64,000 bases of DNA from assembly GCF_016807185.1 (NCBI RefSeq), contig NZ_JAEVYN010000002.1, positions 372,001-436,000 of the forward strand. The letters are read 5' to 3'. This DNA comes from Leptolyngbya sp. Cla-17 (GTDB lineage Bacteria > Cyanobacteriota > Cyanobacteriia > Leptolyngbyales > Leptolyngbyaceae). Both the position numbers and the translations under genes were made by a program. Under the pieces are notes generated by a model, which saw only the letters and a list, made by a program, of their open reading frames with translations, did not search any database and was not told the DNA's origin. Below are positions 9,392 to 17,703 of this stretch, in pieces; position 1 is the stretch's first letter; every line of letters begins with the position of its first letter.

Positions 9392-10504
9392 ATGCATCAC
9401 TCTTTGTCCTCCAATCTCAGCCGTCGGCAGTTTTTGCAAACCGCGATCGCGTCAGCTTCTGGATTGGCCCTATCAGGCTGTGGCTGGACTTTGGCAGAAG
9501 TTCGCCCGGTCCAAGGGAAAACGGGCGTGGCTAACGAACTTTATATCTATACTTGGTCGAACTATATCGACAATGACTTGCTGCGGGAGTTTACTGCCCA
9601 AACTGGAATTAGGGTAATTGCCGATACTTTTGACGCGAATGAATCCATGCTGGCAACATTTCAGGCAGGTAAAGGATCTGTATACAGTGTTGTTTATCCG
9701 TCTGACTATTCCGTTGCCAAAATGCTCGACCTAAAACTGCTGAGGGAGTTAGAGCAGTCAAAGATTGCAGGCTTGGAGAACATTTTACCTAAGTTTCGTG
9801 CGTCCGCACACGACCCCGGCAATCGCCACCATGTGCCAATTAGTTGGGGCACCACTGGCTTAATCTACAACAGCGACAAGCTCAGTCCGCCTCCAGAAGA
9901 TTGGAATTATCTTTGGGAAAACCAGGAAAAACTGAGTGGGCGGATCACGCTCTTAAACGATCTACGGGAAGTGTTTGGGGCAGCGCTGCGATCGCTGGGT
10001 TACTCTTACAATGCCACCAATCCCAACGAAATTCGGGAAGCATTTGAAAAACTGAAGGTGCTTAAACCTGCGATCACTAGTTTTACTACCGATGCATGGC
10101 GCGATCAACTCTTGGCGGGAGATTTAGTCATGGCAATGGGTTTTTCGGCTGACGGTGTGCTGGTTGCTCAGCAGAACCCAAAAATAAAATATGTTGTTCC
10201 ACAAAGTGGCACCTCATTGTGGAGTGATGCGATGGTGATTCCTAAAAACGCACCCAATCAAGATGCTGCTTATGCCTGGATCAACTATATGTTGCAACCA
10301 GCGGTTGCCTCCCAAGTCGCCGAGCGTCTTTCTTTTGCCACTCCTAACAAAGCCGCCTTTGACCAACTTCCGGCTCCAGTCCGCAATAACGAAGCTTTAT
10401 TTCCGCCAGATACTATTCTTCAAAACTCTCAGGGCATTGTGCCATTACCCCGTGCCACCGAAGAGCTTTATGAAAAATACTGGACAATTCTAACCAGTAG
10501 CTAA
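9392..10504 (+). CDS. potD: Spermidine/putrescine-binding lipoprotein PotD
   Basis: Extracytoplasmic receptor of the polyamine transporter. The N-terminus combines a twin-arginine motif (LSRRQFLQTA) with a lipobox (LALSGC), suggesting export folded by Tat and lipid anchoring at the cysteine. The mature part begins with LYIYTWSNYIDNDLLREFTAQTGI, the hallmark of PotD/PotF-type type I binding proteins, and includes SWGTTGLIYN and AYAWINYMLQP. 370 residues is normal. It lies 88 bases after potA, between the ATPase and permeases. Polyamine versus related ligand is inferred from family resemblance. Confidence 0.92.
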   Translation: MHHSLSSNLSRRQFLQTAIASASGLALSGCGWTLAEVRPVQGKTGVANELYIYTWSNYIDNDLLREFTAQTGIRVIADTFDANESMLATFQAGKGSVYSVVYPSDYSVAKMLDLKLLRELEQSKIAGLENILPKFRASAHDPGNRHHVPISWGTTGLIYNSDKLSPPPEDWNYLWENQEKLSGRITLLNDLREVFGAALRSLGYSYNATNPNEIREAFEKLKVLKPAITSFTTDAWRDQLLAGDLVMAMGFSADGVLVAQQNPKIKYVVPQSGTSLWSDAMVIPKNAPNQDAAYAWINYMLQPAVASQVAERLSFATPNKAAFDQLPAPVRNNEALFPPDTILQNSQGIVPLPRATEELYEKYWTILTSS

Positions 10505-10604
10505 ACAAACTTTTTGAGTTTAAGCTGACCGTCCTAATATTTCAATCTCTTCACTATTTAGCCCACTCACTATTGCCATTTCCCACTCGCCACGCACAGC
10601 TTCC

Positions 10605-11540
10605 ATGACTTCCCCCCCCGCTCCGTTAGAACCCAGTCCCAAATCTGCACCCCAGTGGCTAGATTCCATCGCTCTATTGGCTCCCGCTGGAATTTGGCTA
10701 GGGTTGTTATTGGTGATTCCGACGCTATTAATTTTTCAATTGAGTTTGGTGCCAGGAATTCGCCCCGGACAAGTGGTCAATCCTTCGGGGTTAGAGAACT
10801 ACCTGCAAATTTTTCAGGCTGTAGAGATTCGCCCTGCTACAAAAACTGAACCAGCCGTCACAGCTTTCGTCTATTTGAAGGTGATTTGGCGATCGCTTTC
10901 ATTTGCGATTGGAACCACGTTTATGTGCCTGCTATTGGGCTTTCCTGTGGCATATTTCATCGCTATTACAGCACCAAAAAACTGGCGAAACCTGCTGCTT
11001 GTCGGTTTTGTATTGCCTTTGTGGACTTCTTCCCTACTACGCTCCTACGCCTGGATTACGATTCTCCGCCCAACAGGGGTGCTGAACAGTGTCCTCCTGG
11101 CAATTGGGCTACCTACTTTGACTATCCTCAATCGCCCCCCGGCTGTATACATTGGCATGACCTATAGCCTTCTACCTTATATGGTGCTTATTCTTTACGC
11201 CTCACTAGAAAAGCTGGATAGACGGTTATTGGAAGCTGCCGCTGATTTAGGAGCCACACCCATACAAGCGTTTTGGAAAGTGACCATTCCTCAAGTATTT
11301 CCGGGTATTGCTGCCGGATCGCTGTTGGTCTTCATTACTAGCATTGGCGATTTTATAGACCCAGAATTGTTGGGAGGCGCGTCTAGTATGACCTTGGCTC
11401 GATTGATCTATAACCAATTTTTAGGAGCTAGCCAAAACTGGGGTTTTGGTTCATCTCTCAGCATGATTATCATTTTGGCAGTGAGTATTTCTATTGCCTT
11501 GCTACTGAAATATGGAGATCGGAGTAGTGCAAATTTATGA
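10605..11540 (+). CDS. potB: Polyamine ABC transporter permease PotB
   Basis: First of two permease subunits. About six membrane helices are visible, and the ATPase-coupling EAA loop is present as EAAADLGATPIQAFWKVTIPQVFPGI in the third quarter. 311 residues is usual. The periplasmic loop between the first two helices carries an insertion-like stretch (YLQIFQAVEIRPATKTEPAVTAF in part). Its last codons overlap the potC start by four bases (ATGA), implying translational coupling. Confidence 0.92.
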   Translation: MTSPPAPLEPSPKSAPQWLDSIALLAPAGIWLGLLLVIPTLLIFQLSLVPGIRPGQVVNPSGLENYLQIFQAVEIRPATKTEPAVTAFVYLKVIWRSLSFAIGTTFMCLLLGFPVAYFIAITAPKNWRNLLLVGFVLPLWTSSLLRSYAWITILRPTGVLNSVLLAIGLPTLTILNRPPAVYIGMTYSLLPYMVLILYASLEKLDRRLLEAAADLGATPIQAFWKVTIPQVFPGIAAGSLLVFITSIGDFIDPELLGGASSMTLARLIYNQFLGASQNWGFGSSLSMIIILAVSISIALLLKYGDRSSANL

Positions 11541-12364
11541 CTTTTTCTCAGCCCACTCGGTTTTCATTTCCTTGGCAAGCACTCTTCACCTTGCTGATGT
11601 TTGGTTTTATGTATCTGCCGATTATGGTGCTGGCGTTCTACAGCTTTAACGAGTCGCCTTATAGCGCTGGTTGGACTGGCTTTACGCTGAAGTGGTATCA
11701 AAAGTTTTTTGCCGATGAGCGAATTATTACGGCTCTCCGCACCAGTTTAATTGTGGCGCTATGTGCAGTGGCGATCGCAGCCGTACTGGGTACCCTGATG
11801 GCAGTCGGCTTATCGCGCTATCGTTTTCCGGGCAAAGGCATCTATCAAGGCGTTGTTTATCTGCCGCTGATCATTCCCGATATTGCGATCGCGGTTTCTA
11901 CGCTGGTTTTCCTGGCAGCAGTTGCTATTCCTTTGAGTGGCGGCTTGATTCAACTCAGTCTTGGCACAATTGTGGCTGCCCATGTAGTATTTTGCATTTC
12001 TTATGTTGCGCTTGTCGTCTCCACTCGCCTAACCAACATCGATCCGCATTTGGAAGAAGCTGCCCTAGATTTGGGCGCCACGCCTTTTCAAGCCTTTATC
12101 CAGGTGTTGCTGCCAGAACTAACCCCGGCGATCGTGTCTGGTTGCCTCCTTGCTTTTGTCCTGAGCCTAGATGATTTCCTGATTGCCAGTTTTACTGCAG
12201 GTGGTGGCGCAAACACCCTACCAATGGAGATTTTTAGCCGCATCCGCACGGGAGTTAAACCCGATATCAATGCCCTCAGCGTCATCCTCATCCTAGTTTC
12301 TGGTTTCATCTTTGTGATTGCTGAATACTTTCGCTACCAAAGTGAACAAAGACGCTTGCAGTGA
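11537..12364 (+). CDS. potC: Polyamine ABC transporter permease PotC
   Basis: Second permease subunit. The family start pattern MYLPIMVLAFYSFNES is followed by five further helices and the EAA loop EEAALDLGATPFQAFIQVLLPELTPAI. 275 residues is normal. It overlaps potB by four bases. It is the last gene of the operon; an IS1-family element has inserted only 50 bases past its stop, leaving the gene intact but possibly altering the transcript end. Confidence 0.92.
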   Translation: MTFSQPTRFSFPWQALFTLLMFGFMYLPIMVLAFYSFNESPYSAGWTGFTLKWYQKFFADERIITALRTSLIVALCAVAIAAVLGTLMAVGLSRYRFPGKGIYQGVVYLPLIIPDIAIAVSTLVFLAAVAIPLSGGLIQLSLGTIVAAHVVFCISYVALVVSTRLTNIDPHLEEAALDLGATPFQAFIQVLLPELTPAIVSGCLLAFVLSLDDFLIASFTAGGGANTLPMEIFSRIRTGVKPDINALSVILILVSGFIFVIAEYFRYQSEQRRLQ

Positions 12365-12423
12365 TGCTGAGTTAGATAGGGCGGAGTACGGGATATAGAG
12401 AAATTTCGTAGGTTGGTAGTGCA

Positions 12424-12924
12424 CTAAAGGATTGTGGGGTAGGTAACGACATCCTGCCAGGTCCAAGGCTGCTCAGCCAGTTTTGCTCGTTGAGCCGCAG
12501 TTGTTTTGAATCGACTATGCCGCCAAATCCAATTGAAATAGCTGACTACTAAGCGTGTTGTCACTTTCGTTTGCTCCCACCGTTTGCCGAACTTGTTTTG
12601 CCTGCGGTGCCATCGAGCAGTTTGTTGTCGGACGATGCCGTTGGTTCGCTCTAAGCGCTGCGTTTTGTCTTTGCCAACATAGTGCAGAATTTCAGGCGGA
12701 AGGACTCGTTCATAGCCTCCCCAGTCATCACTGTTCCACTGTTTGCAAGCCGTTTTTCCCTGTGTACTAATTACCAATTCCTCAATAAGTTCGTCTGTAT
12801 GCTTGCCCACTCGTGCCGCTAAAATCAGTCCACTGGAGTCCGCTAAACTCAGACCTATCCAGCAGTCTCCCACTTCTAATTCATTGGAAAGACATTGCTT
12901 CTGTTTTTTTGCACGAAAGACCAC
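12424..12924 (-). CDS. insB: IS1-family InsB (DDE transposase catalytic part)
   Basis: Catalytic portion of IS1 transposase, in the -1 frame relative to insA. It contains EVGDCWIGLSLADSSGLI, the SDDWGGYERVL block with a conserved acidic residue, and the C-terminal GIVRQQTARWHRRQNKFGKRWEQ, typical of IS1 InsB. The first codons listed lie inside the frameshift overlap, so this is probably never made alone; the real product would be an InsA-InsB fusion of roughly 235 residues. No internal stop is seen. Confidence 0.88.
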   Translation of the reverse strand: MVFRAKKQKQCLSNELEVGDCWIGLSLADSSGLILAARVGKHTDELIEELVISTQGKTACKQWNSDDWGGYERVLPPEILHYVGKDKTQRLERTNGIVRQQTARWHRRQNKFGKRWEQTKVTTRLVVSYFNWIWRHSRFKTTAAQRAKLAEQPWTWQDVVTYPTIL

Positions 12925-13253
12925 ATCTCATCCGCACTCACCTCTGCGGTTGCCACTTGCTTAACCTGGTCGTTATGAATTAGCTGAGCCTTGGCACTCG
13001 ATGCCCGAACAATACTGACCACGGTGTTGTATGCCAAGCCTGTAATTCGGCTAATCCCTCGTAAGCTGCTGCCCTCACTATGAGCTTGTAGCACCTGCTG
13101 AACTTGTTCCGGACTCACTCGTCGCCAGTAGTACAGCGTGTCAAAGCTCTCACAGAAGGTTTGCTGGCAGTGAGGGCAGAAATAGCGTTGGTGTCCATTG
13201 GGCAGCTTGCCATGCTTATGACACTTAGGATGACCACAAAGTCGGCATTCCAT
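12876..13253 (-). CDS. insA: IS1-family InsA (zinc-finger/HTH DNA-binding protein)
   Basis: 125 residues. It opens with two CxxC-type zinc ligand pairs (CRLCGHPKC and CPHC) and then a helix-turn-helix around SLRGISRITGLAYNTVVSIV. In IS1 this product binds the element ends and represses transposition, while a -1 ribosomal frameshift fuses it to InsB to make the active transposase. The shift here would occur near the end at the A7C run at 12904-12910, converting FVQKN into FVQKKQKQ. Start is the ATG at 13253, preceded by AAG and GGGGAAAG-like purines. Confidence 0.88.
   Translation of the reverse strand: MECRLCGHPKCHKHGKLPNGHQRYFCPHCQQTFCESFDTLYYWRRVSPEQVQQVLQAHSEGSSLRGISRITGLAYNTVVSIVRASSAKAQLIHNDQVKQVATAEVSADEMWSFVQKNRSNVFPMN
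12904..12912 (-). promoter_or_regulatory. Programmed -1 frameshift site of the IS1 element
   Basis: On the minus strand GCAAAAAAACAG gives CAA AAA AAC in the insA frame and AAA AAA CAG in the insB frame. A run of A followed by C is the slippery sequence used by IS1. The two frames differ by exactly -1 across it. Confidence 0.8.
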
Positions 13254-13369
13254 AGCTTCTTGAGGGGAAAGAATTGATCCTACTTTACCAAGCCCACAAT
13301 CCTTTAACGCACAATCCGTAGGTTTACACTAATAACCTCTTAACCCCATACTATTTATTTGTGGCAAAA

Positions 13370-14341
13370 TTATTTGTGGCGAAAACGGTGGCGGAGATGT
13401 TTTGGGCGCACTTTATCAATCGCGGACGAAGCTGAATCGGCATCTGAAGTAGCACTAACGTCAAGAGTTGGGGCATCCGTTTCAAGCTCTAGCAGGGTAT
13501 CGGGTGCTACTATATCCGGCAAAACTTCCACATTTATAAGTTCGACTTCCCTAGGTTCATCCGCGATCGGGTTAAACTCTGGCTCAGTTTGAATTGGCTC
13601 CAAGCGTTTTTGTTCAAGTGGTGCAGCCAAGGGCTGAGCTTCTGTCACCAATTCGGGCAGCGCCACCAATTCTTTTTCCGTTTCTTTCACCGTTAGCGGA
13701 ATGCGGAGCGGTTGCACTTTCTCAATCCAACAACTTGCCAGCGGTAACGTTTGGTCTAGATCCTCCAGCGGTCGAGGAACTAGCATCACTGCGTGCAGTT
13801 CACCAATGCGCTCTGCCTCAATCATCCCCGCATCGAGCGCCATGGCTACATTTGCTACTGAACCCCTAATGATCGCCGTACAAAGTCCTGCGCCAATGGT
13901 TTCATAAGCAGCAAGCACTACATCCGCCGATTTCATCATGGCATCCGCTGCTCCTACCATTGCCGGAAAGCCGCGTGTTTCTAATAGTCCCACCGCTTGA
14001 TTACTCAGTTTGCTATGCCCTCTTCCCGTAGCAAGCTGCGCCAATCGGTTGCCAATTGGCAGCACTACTTCCAGGTTTGGCATAGGGCGCGGTACGACTA
14101 AAGTTGAGAGTTTTTGCCCAAATTGTTGCGCTCGCTCAGCGCCTTCTTGCACGGCTAAGCGTACATCTGCCACCGAGCCTCGAACGATCGCGGTGCAATG
14201 ACCACTACCAATTTTTTCATAGCCCACTAGCGTCACACCAGAAGACTTCAGCATATGATCGGCAATCCCCACAATGGCAGGAAAGCTCTGGGCAGAAACC
14301 AGACCCAATGCTGTATCAGTGAAATCTTCTCGGTTGCTCAT
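13370..14341 (-). CDS. ccmO: Carboxysome shell protein CcmO (tandem BMC domains)
   Basis: Shell component with two bacterial microcompartment domains in one chain, forming pseudohexamers needed for shell closure. With the start at 14341 (MSNREDFTDTALGLV), BMC1 is about residues 8-95 (LVGYEKIGSGHCTAIVRG) and BMC2 about 112-197 (LLETRGFPAMVGAADAMMKSADVVLAAYETIGAG). A further 120 or so residues follow, rich in Glu, Pro and Leu and ending in a basic RPKHLRHRFRHK; such a long tail is unusual for CcmO. The reading frame extends upstream to 14392. It is the last gene of the operon, 94 bases after ccmN. An IS1 element lies just beyond its end. Confidence 0.93.
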   Translation of the reverse strand: MSNREDFTDTALGLVSAQSFPAIVGIADHMLKSSGVTLVGYEKIGSGHCTAIVRGSVADVRLAVQEGAERAQQFGQKLSTLVVPRPMPNLEVVLPIGNRLAQLATGRGHSKLSNQAVGLLETRGFPAMVGAADAMMKSADVVLAAYETIGAGLCTAIIRGSVANVAMALDAGMIEAERIGELHAVMLVPRPLEDLDQTLPLASCWIEKVQPLRIPLTVKETEKELVALPELVTEAQPLAAPLEQKRLEPIQTEPEFNPIADEPREVELINVEVLPDIVAPDTLLELETDAPTLDVSATSDADSASSAIDKVRPKHLRHRFRHK

Positions 14342-14435
14342 GCGTGAAATGCGGATATCCGTTGGTATTCTTATCCTAACTGTAATTAGCAAAGAGAATC
14401 ACTGAAACCACGTCCTTTGTCCCGCCGCTAACAGT

Positions 14436-15065
14436 CTAGTCATCCCAAGGATCTTCTGCACTCGAGAGCTGAGTAGACGAAGCTGCGGGCTGATTGATTA
14501 TGTGATGGGGAAACATCTTTCCTAAAAGCTGATTAACATACCCTTGCCCACACACGTTCAGGCTTTGGGCCGGAGGAGCGGAGTGGTTTGCCAGAGGGGA
14601 AGCCGACAGTTGATTAGGATCTTGACTCGTTGATGACGGCTTCTTAATGGGTGCTGAGCCAGCAGGAGGAGAGAATCCAGCATCATTTGCCTGTAGTTCT
14701 TCTGGTGGACGGCTCGTATCTCCCAAAAGTGAACCCGGGGGCACTAATGCTCCCGATGCGACTGAACGATTAAGAATAGTTGAAGCAGCGCCGATACAGG
14801 CATTTCTGCCAATCGAAACTTGCCCAACTAGCAAAGCTTCCGCTCCAATATTTGCGCCTTCTCCAATCTCCAAAACGCCATTGGACGCATGAAGAATCGC
14901 GCCGATGCCAATGCAAGCTCCGGTTTTAATGACCACACGACTGTCAGGATCTGCCTGAATTAAAACACCGGGAGCAATCGCAACCCCTTCCTGAATCGTC
15001 ACATCTCCACTGATGTAATAGTGAGATATGCTGATTGGTCGCAGTTGCAAAGATAGCAAAGACAT
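14436..15065 (-). CDS. ccmN: Carboxysome assembly protein CcmN
   Basis: Bridges the CcmM/Rubisco core to the CcmK shell. The first about 110 residues are left-handed beta-helix hexapeptides (ISGDVTIQEGVAIAPGVLI, IGEGANIGAEALLVGQVSI). A Pro/Ser-rich linker follows, then a C-terminal amphipathic encapsulation peptide, GYVNQLLGKMFPHHIINQ, that in characterised CcmN binds the shell. 209 residues fits the family. It is separated from ccmM by 100 bases that contain a 13-bp inverted repeat. Confidence 0.93.
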   Translation of the reverse strand: MSLLSLQLRPISISHYYISGDVTIQEGVAIAPGVLIQADPDSRVVIKTGACIGIGAILHASNGVLEIGEGANIGAEALLVGQVSIGRNACIGAASTILNRSVASGALVPPGSLLGDTSRPPEELQANDAGFSPPAGSAPIKKPSSTSQDPNQLSASPLANHSAPPAQSLNVCGQGYVNQLLGKMFPHHIINQPAASSTQLSSAEDPWDD

Positions 15066-15087
15066 AACCCCCCTTGATGAAGTCTGA

Positions 15088-15126
15088 AGTTTTGAGTTAA
15101 ACCAATTTATTTTTTAACTCAAAACT
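15088..15126 (-). other. Intercistronic 13-bp stem-loop between ccmM and ccmN
   Basis: AGTTTTGAGTTAA at 15088-15100 and TTAACTCAAAACT at 15114-15126 are perfect inverted repeats around a 13-base loop. CTCAAAA units then repeat to about 15140. The stem is AT-rich, inside an operon, and could act in RNA processing, partial termination or stability; it may also be a by-product of the tandem repeat. Confidence 0.6.
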
Positions 15127-15165
15127 CAAAACTCAAAACTAACCCCGCAGACTCTCAAATCATCA

Positions 15166-17253
15166 CTAGCGACTGGTTGCTTGCTTACTGGGCTGTTGAA
15201 TCACCTTCTCAACCACTCGGCGCTTTGCCTTAGGGTCAGTGCCAATTAACCGCACATATTCACCCCGATGCTGAGTCATGAATCCATCCAACGCCGCCAT
15301 CACATCCGCCTCACGAGTTCCTTGCATCACAGTTCCGCCCTGCCAAGAACTGGTTTTGTAGCGGCGTTCATCGGCATACTCAGTGCTGATTTTTAGTCCT
15401 TGAGCCAATAAATGACGAACTTGTTCTGCGATCGCTCCGTCTTTTTGAGCACCATTGCTCGGACGGTAATTATGGGTTTGACCTGTGTGGGCAGAAGTTG
15501 AATGAGAAGAAGCTGAGGTTGCCGCCGCTCGATGGGGATCTGTAGGAGCTGCGCCACCTTTTCCATTAGGACGATGCACAATCATTTCCACCATCCGCTT
15601 TTTCGCTTTAGGATCAATCCCCACAAGCCGTACATAATCGCGGACGTGTTCTCTTAAAAACGATTCAACTTCTGCGATCGCCTCTGCTTCACGCCGAGCT
15701 TGGATCATCGGTGCATTCTGCCAAGAACTCGTCTTGTAGCGGCGTTCATCCGCAAACTCCACCCCAATTTGATAGCCCTGAGCAATCAATTGCCCCAACT
15801 GCTTCGACAAATCAGAACCTACACCGCTAGGAGAAGATCCGTAGGAAGACGCACTAGCAGCATGAGCAGAACTTTGAGCCACACCCGCGCCTTGATTAGA
15901 ACCCTGAGATGTTTTTCCATCGGGGCGTTGGATAATCATCTCAGCCAACCGCCGCTTCGCCTTGGGGTCAATCCCAATCAACCGCACGTATTCACCTGCA
16001 TGTTCACGAACACAGGCTTCTAAACCCGACAGCACATCGCTTTCTCGCGTTGATTGAATCGGAGAGCAACTTGTCCAAGAGCTTGTTTGAAATCGTCGTG
16101 TATCGGCATGTTCCATGCCAATTCGCGCACCCTGCATCAATAGCTTTCGCACTTGAGCCACCACCTCTGCTGCTAAACTGCCAGACTGAGATTGCCCATT
16201 ATGAGTGCCAAAATTTGGTGCTGATTTAGAAGTCACATAGCTCTTTGTAGAATAGTCAGAATTGCCATGACCAGAACTAGAGGATGCTTGACCGGGCTGA
16301 TCCTGAGGACGCTGAATAATCGTTTCAAGTACTCGCTTTTTCGCCCGTGGATCGATGCCAATCAGGCGCACATATTGCCCCGTATGTTCCGAAAGACAGG
16401 CTTGCAAACCTGCCACAATTTCTGATTCACGCGTTGTCTGAATTGGCGCGCAGCTTTTCCAAGAACCTGTTTGGAACTGTCGCTTATCCGCATGTTCTGT
16501 TCCGATTCGATACCCCTGCGCCAATAGTTGACGCACCTGACCCACGACATCTGTATCCATACTTCCTCCCTTTGTAAGACGGCTGTGAGATTCACCGCCC
16601 TCACCTGCCAAGTTAGTTGCGGTAGACTGGTTTTGCCTTTCTTGAAATGACGTTACAGGGGCAACACTTTCGGCAGAGTGATAACCCGAACGCAAAGCAT
16701 CATTAACACCTATCACCTGAGTCACAAACTGTTTATCAGATTCCTGTACATTGGGTAGCTGATCTGCTTGCTGTTGGCTTGTGATTATAGAACCCGAAGG
16801 CACAAACTTCCCAGGTAGAATTTCTACATCCTGAACTAAAGCATGCATCATCACAATGCAGCCGCGTCCAATTCGAGCATTAAACACTGTTGAGCGAAAC
16901 CCAACAAAACACCCATCTCCGATGTAGGCAGGTCCATGAACCAACGCCATATGAGAAATAGATGCATTTTGCCCAATCCAAACGGAATAAGCATTGCCAT
17001 CATCTCCAACCACACGACCTTGCTCTAGCCCATGAATCATCACACCATCTTGAACCTTAGATCCTGTACCAATTCGGAACGAATTTCCTCTATCGGCTTG
17101 GATAGAAACACCTGGTGAAATCGCAACATTAGCACCAATCCGAACATCCCCTGTCACATTAGAGAATGAATGGATATGAGCTGTTTCATCAACCCGGTCA
17201 TTAGGTAGGCTTGAACGAGATGTTAGAGCATCCGCATAACCACGGACTACCAT
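15166..17253 (-). CDS. ccmM: Carboxysome scaffold CcmM (gamma-carbonic anhydrase plus four Rubisco-small-subunit-like modules)
   Basis: Organises Rubisco into the carboxysome core. Residues 1 to about 195 are a gamma-carbonic-anhydrase-like left-handed beta-helix (IGANVAISPGVSIQADRG, HMALVHGPAYIGDGCFVGF) with histidines at the usual metal positions. Four Rubisco-small-subunit-like modules follow at about 232-317, 364-445, 481-562 and 607-688, each with an ADxRR(F/Y)(Q/K)T(S/G)SW core and YVRLIG(I/T)DP(R/K)AK(K/R)R. Linkers are Ser/Gly/Gln-rich. Modules 1 and 2 each have two cysteines; modules 3 and 4 have none. Synechocystis CcmM is similar in general design, but module number varies among species. 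A strong internal ribosome site predicts a short isoform starting at residue 232. Confidence 0.96.
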   Translation of the reverse strand: MVVRGYADALTSRSSLPNDRVDETAHIHSFSNVTGDVRIGANVAISPGVSIQADRGNSFRIGTGSKVQDGVMIHGLEQGRVVGDDGNAYSVWIGQNASISHMALVHGPAYIGDGCFVGFRSTVFNARIGRGCIVMMHALVQDVEILPGKFVPSGSIITSQQQADQLPNVQESDKQFVTQVIGVNDALRSGYHSAESVAPVTSFQERQNQSTATNLAGEGGESHSRLTKGGSMDTDVVGQVRQLLAQGYRIGTEHADKRQFQTGSWKSCAPIQTTRESEIVAGLQACLSEHTGQYVRLIGIDPRAKKRVLETIIQRPQDQPGQASSSSGHGNSDYSTKSYVTSKSAPNFGTHNGQSQSGSLAAEVVAQVRKLLMQGARIGMEHADTRRFQTSSWTSCSPIQSTRESDVLSGLEACVREHAGEYVRLIGIDPKAKRRLAEMIIQRPDGKTSQGSNQGAGVAQSSAHAASASSYGSSPSGVGSDLSKQLGQLIAQGYQIGVEFADERRYKTSSWQNAPMIQARREAEAIAEVESFLREHVRDYVRLVGIDPKAKKRMVEMIVHRPNGKGGAAPTDPHRAAATSASSHSTSAHTGQTHNYRPSNGAQKDGAIAEQVRHLLAQGLKISTEYADERRYKTSSWQGGTVMQGTREADVMAALDGFMTQHRGEYVRLIGTDPKAKRRVVEKVIQQPSKQATSR
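16558..16573 (-). promoter_or_regulatory. Internal ribosome-binding site and start for short CcmM isoform
   Basis: On the minus strand AAAGGGAGGAAGTATG places a near-perfect Shine-Dalgarno (AGGGAGG) ahead of an in-frame ATG at 16560, codon 232 of ccmM. The product would be 464 residues holding all four small-subunit-like modules but no carbonic-anhydrase domain. Two CcmM forms made this way are established in other beta-cyanobacteria (CcmM58/CcmM35). Confidence 0.88.
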
Positions 17254-17394
17254 AGAATCAAACTCTCCAACTGAAACCGAAGTAAGTGAGCGCTACGGAT
17301 AAATCAATATCTAAAGCGCAGCGTAAAACAGAATCTGAGTTCGGTGAACTAAAGTTCGATAAATAAACGTCCCCTATAAAACGCTACGTTTATG

Positions 17395-17697
17395 CTAGCG
17401 ATCTTGATCCCGCTTACTGTAGAGAAGCCGATTTTCAAGGCTAACCGTATCAATAATGGCAATCACTGCTGCATCAACAGGGCGCTGTTCACTTCCTGAG
17501 ACTTGACGAGCGGCACTACCATGACTTACTAACACCCATTCATCAATACCGGCACCGACGTTATCCGCTGCAACTTCATACCCAGGAAGTGGTTCCCCAT
17601 CATCATCAATAAATTGAAGGACGAGGAACTTAATACCCCTGAGAGTTGGGTCTTTTTGCGTACTGGTAACCGTGCCAAGAACTCTGGCAATCTGCAT
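17395..17697 (-). CDS. ccmL: Carboxysome vertex protein CcmL
   Basis: Pentameric EutN/CcmL-type protein that caps the icosahedral vertices of the shell. 100 residues: MQIARVLGTVTSTQKDPTLRG at the start, the LLVQ-like core FLVLQFID, then AADNVGAGIDEWVLVSHGSAAR and PVDAAVIAIIDTV, all family hallmarks. It starts only six bases after the ccmK1 stop and is translated in the same operon. Confidence 0.95.
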   Translation of the reverse strand: MQIARVLGTVTSTQKDPTLRGIKFLVLQFIDDDGEPLPGYEVAADNVGAGIDEWVLVSHGSAARQVSGSEQRPVDAAVIAIIDTVSLENRLLYSKRDQDR

Positions 17698-17703
17698 TCG
17701 GCG

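Larger units (their letters stand above)
12415..13316 (-). mobile_element. Complete IS1-family insertion sequence
   Basis: A 902-bp element bounded by 24-bp imperfect terminal inverted repeats (20 of 24 positions match by my alignment; the core AAAGGATTGTGGG is identical) at 12415-12438 and 13293-13316. An 8-bp direct duplication, CGTAGGTT, flanks it at 12407-12414 and 13317-13324, within the size range for IS1 targets. The end opening GGT is like other IS1 ends. Inside are two overlapping minus-strand frames, insA and insB, joined by an A7C slippery run. No HIP1 site occurs inside, unlike the flanks. Ends, duplication and both frames look intact, so the insertion may be recent and the element mobile. 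Confidence 0.92.
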
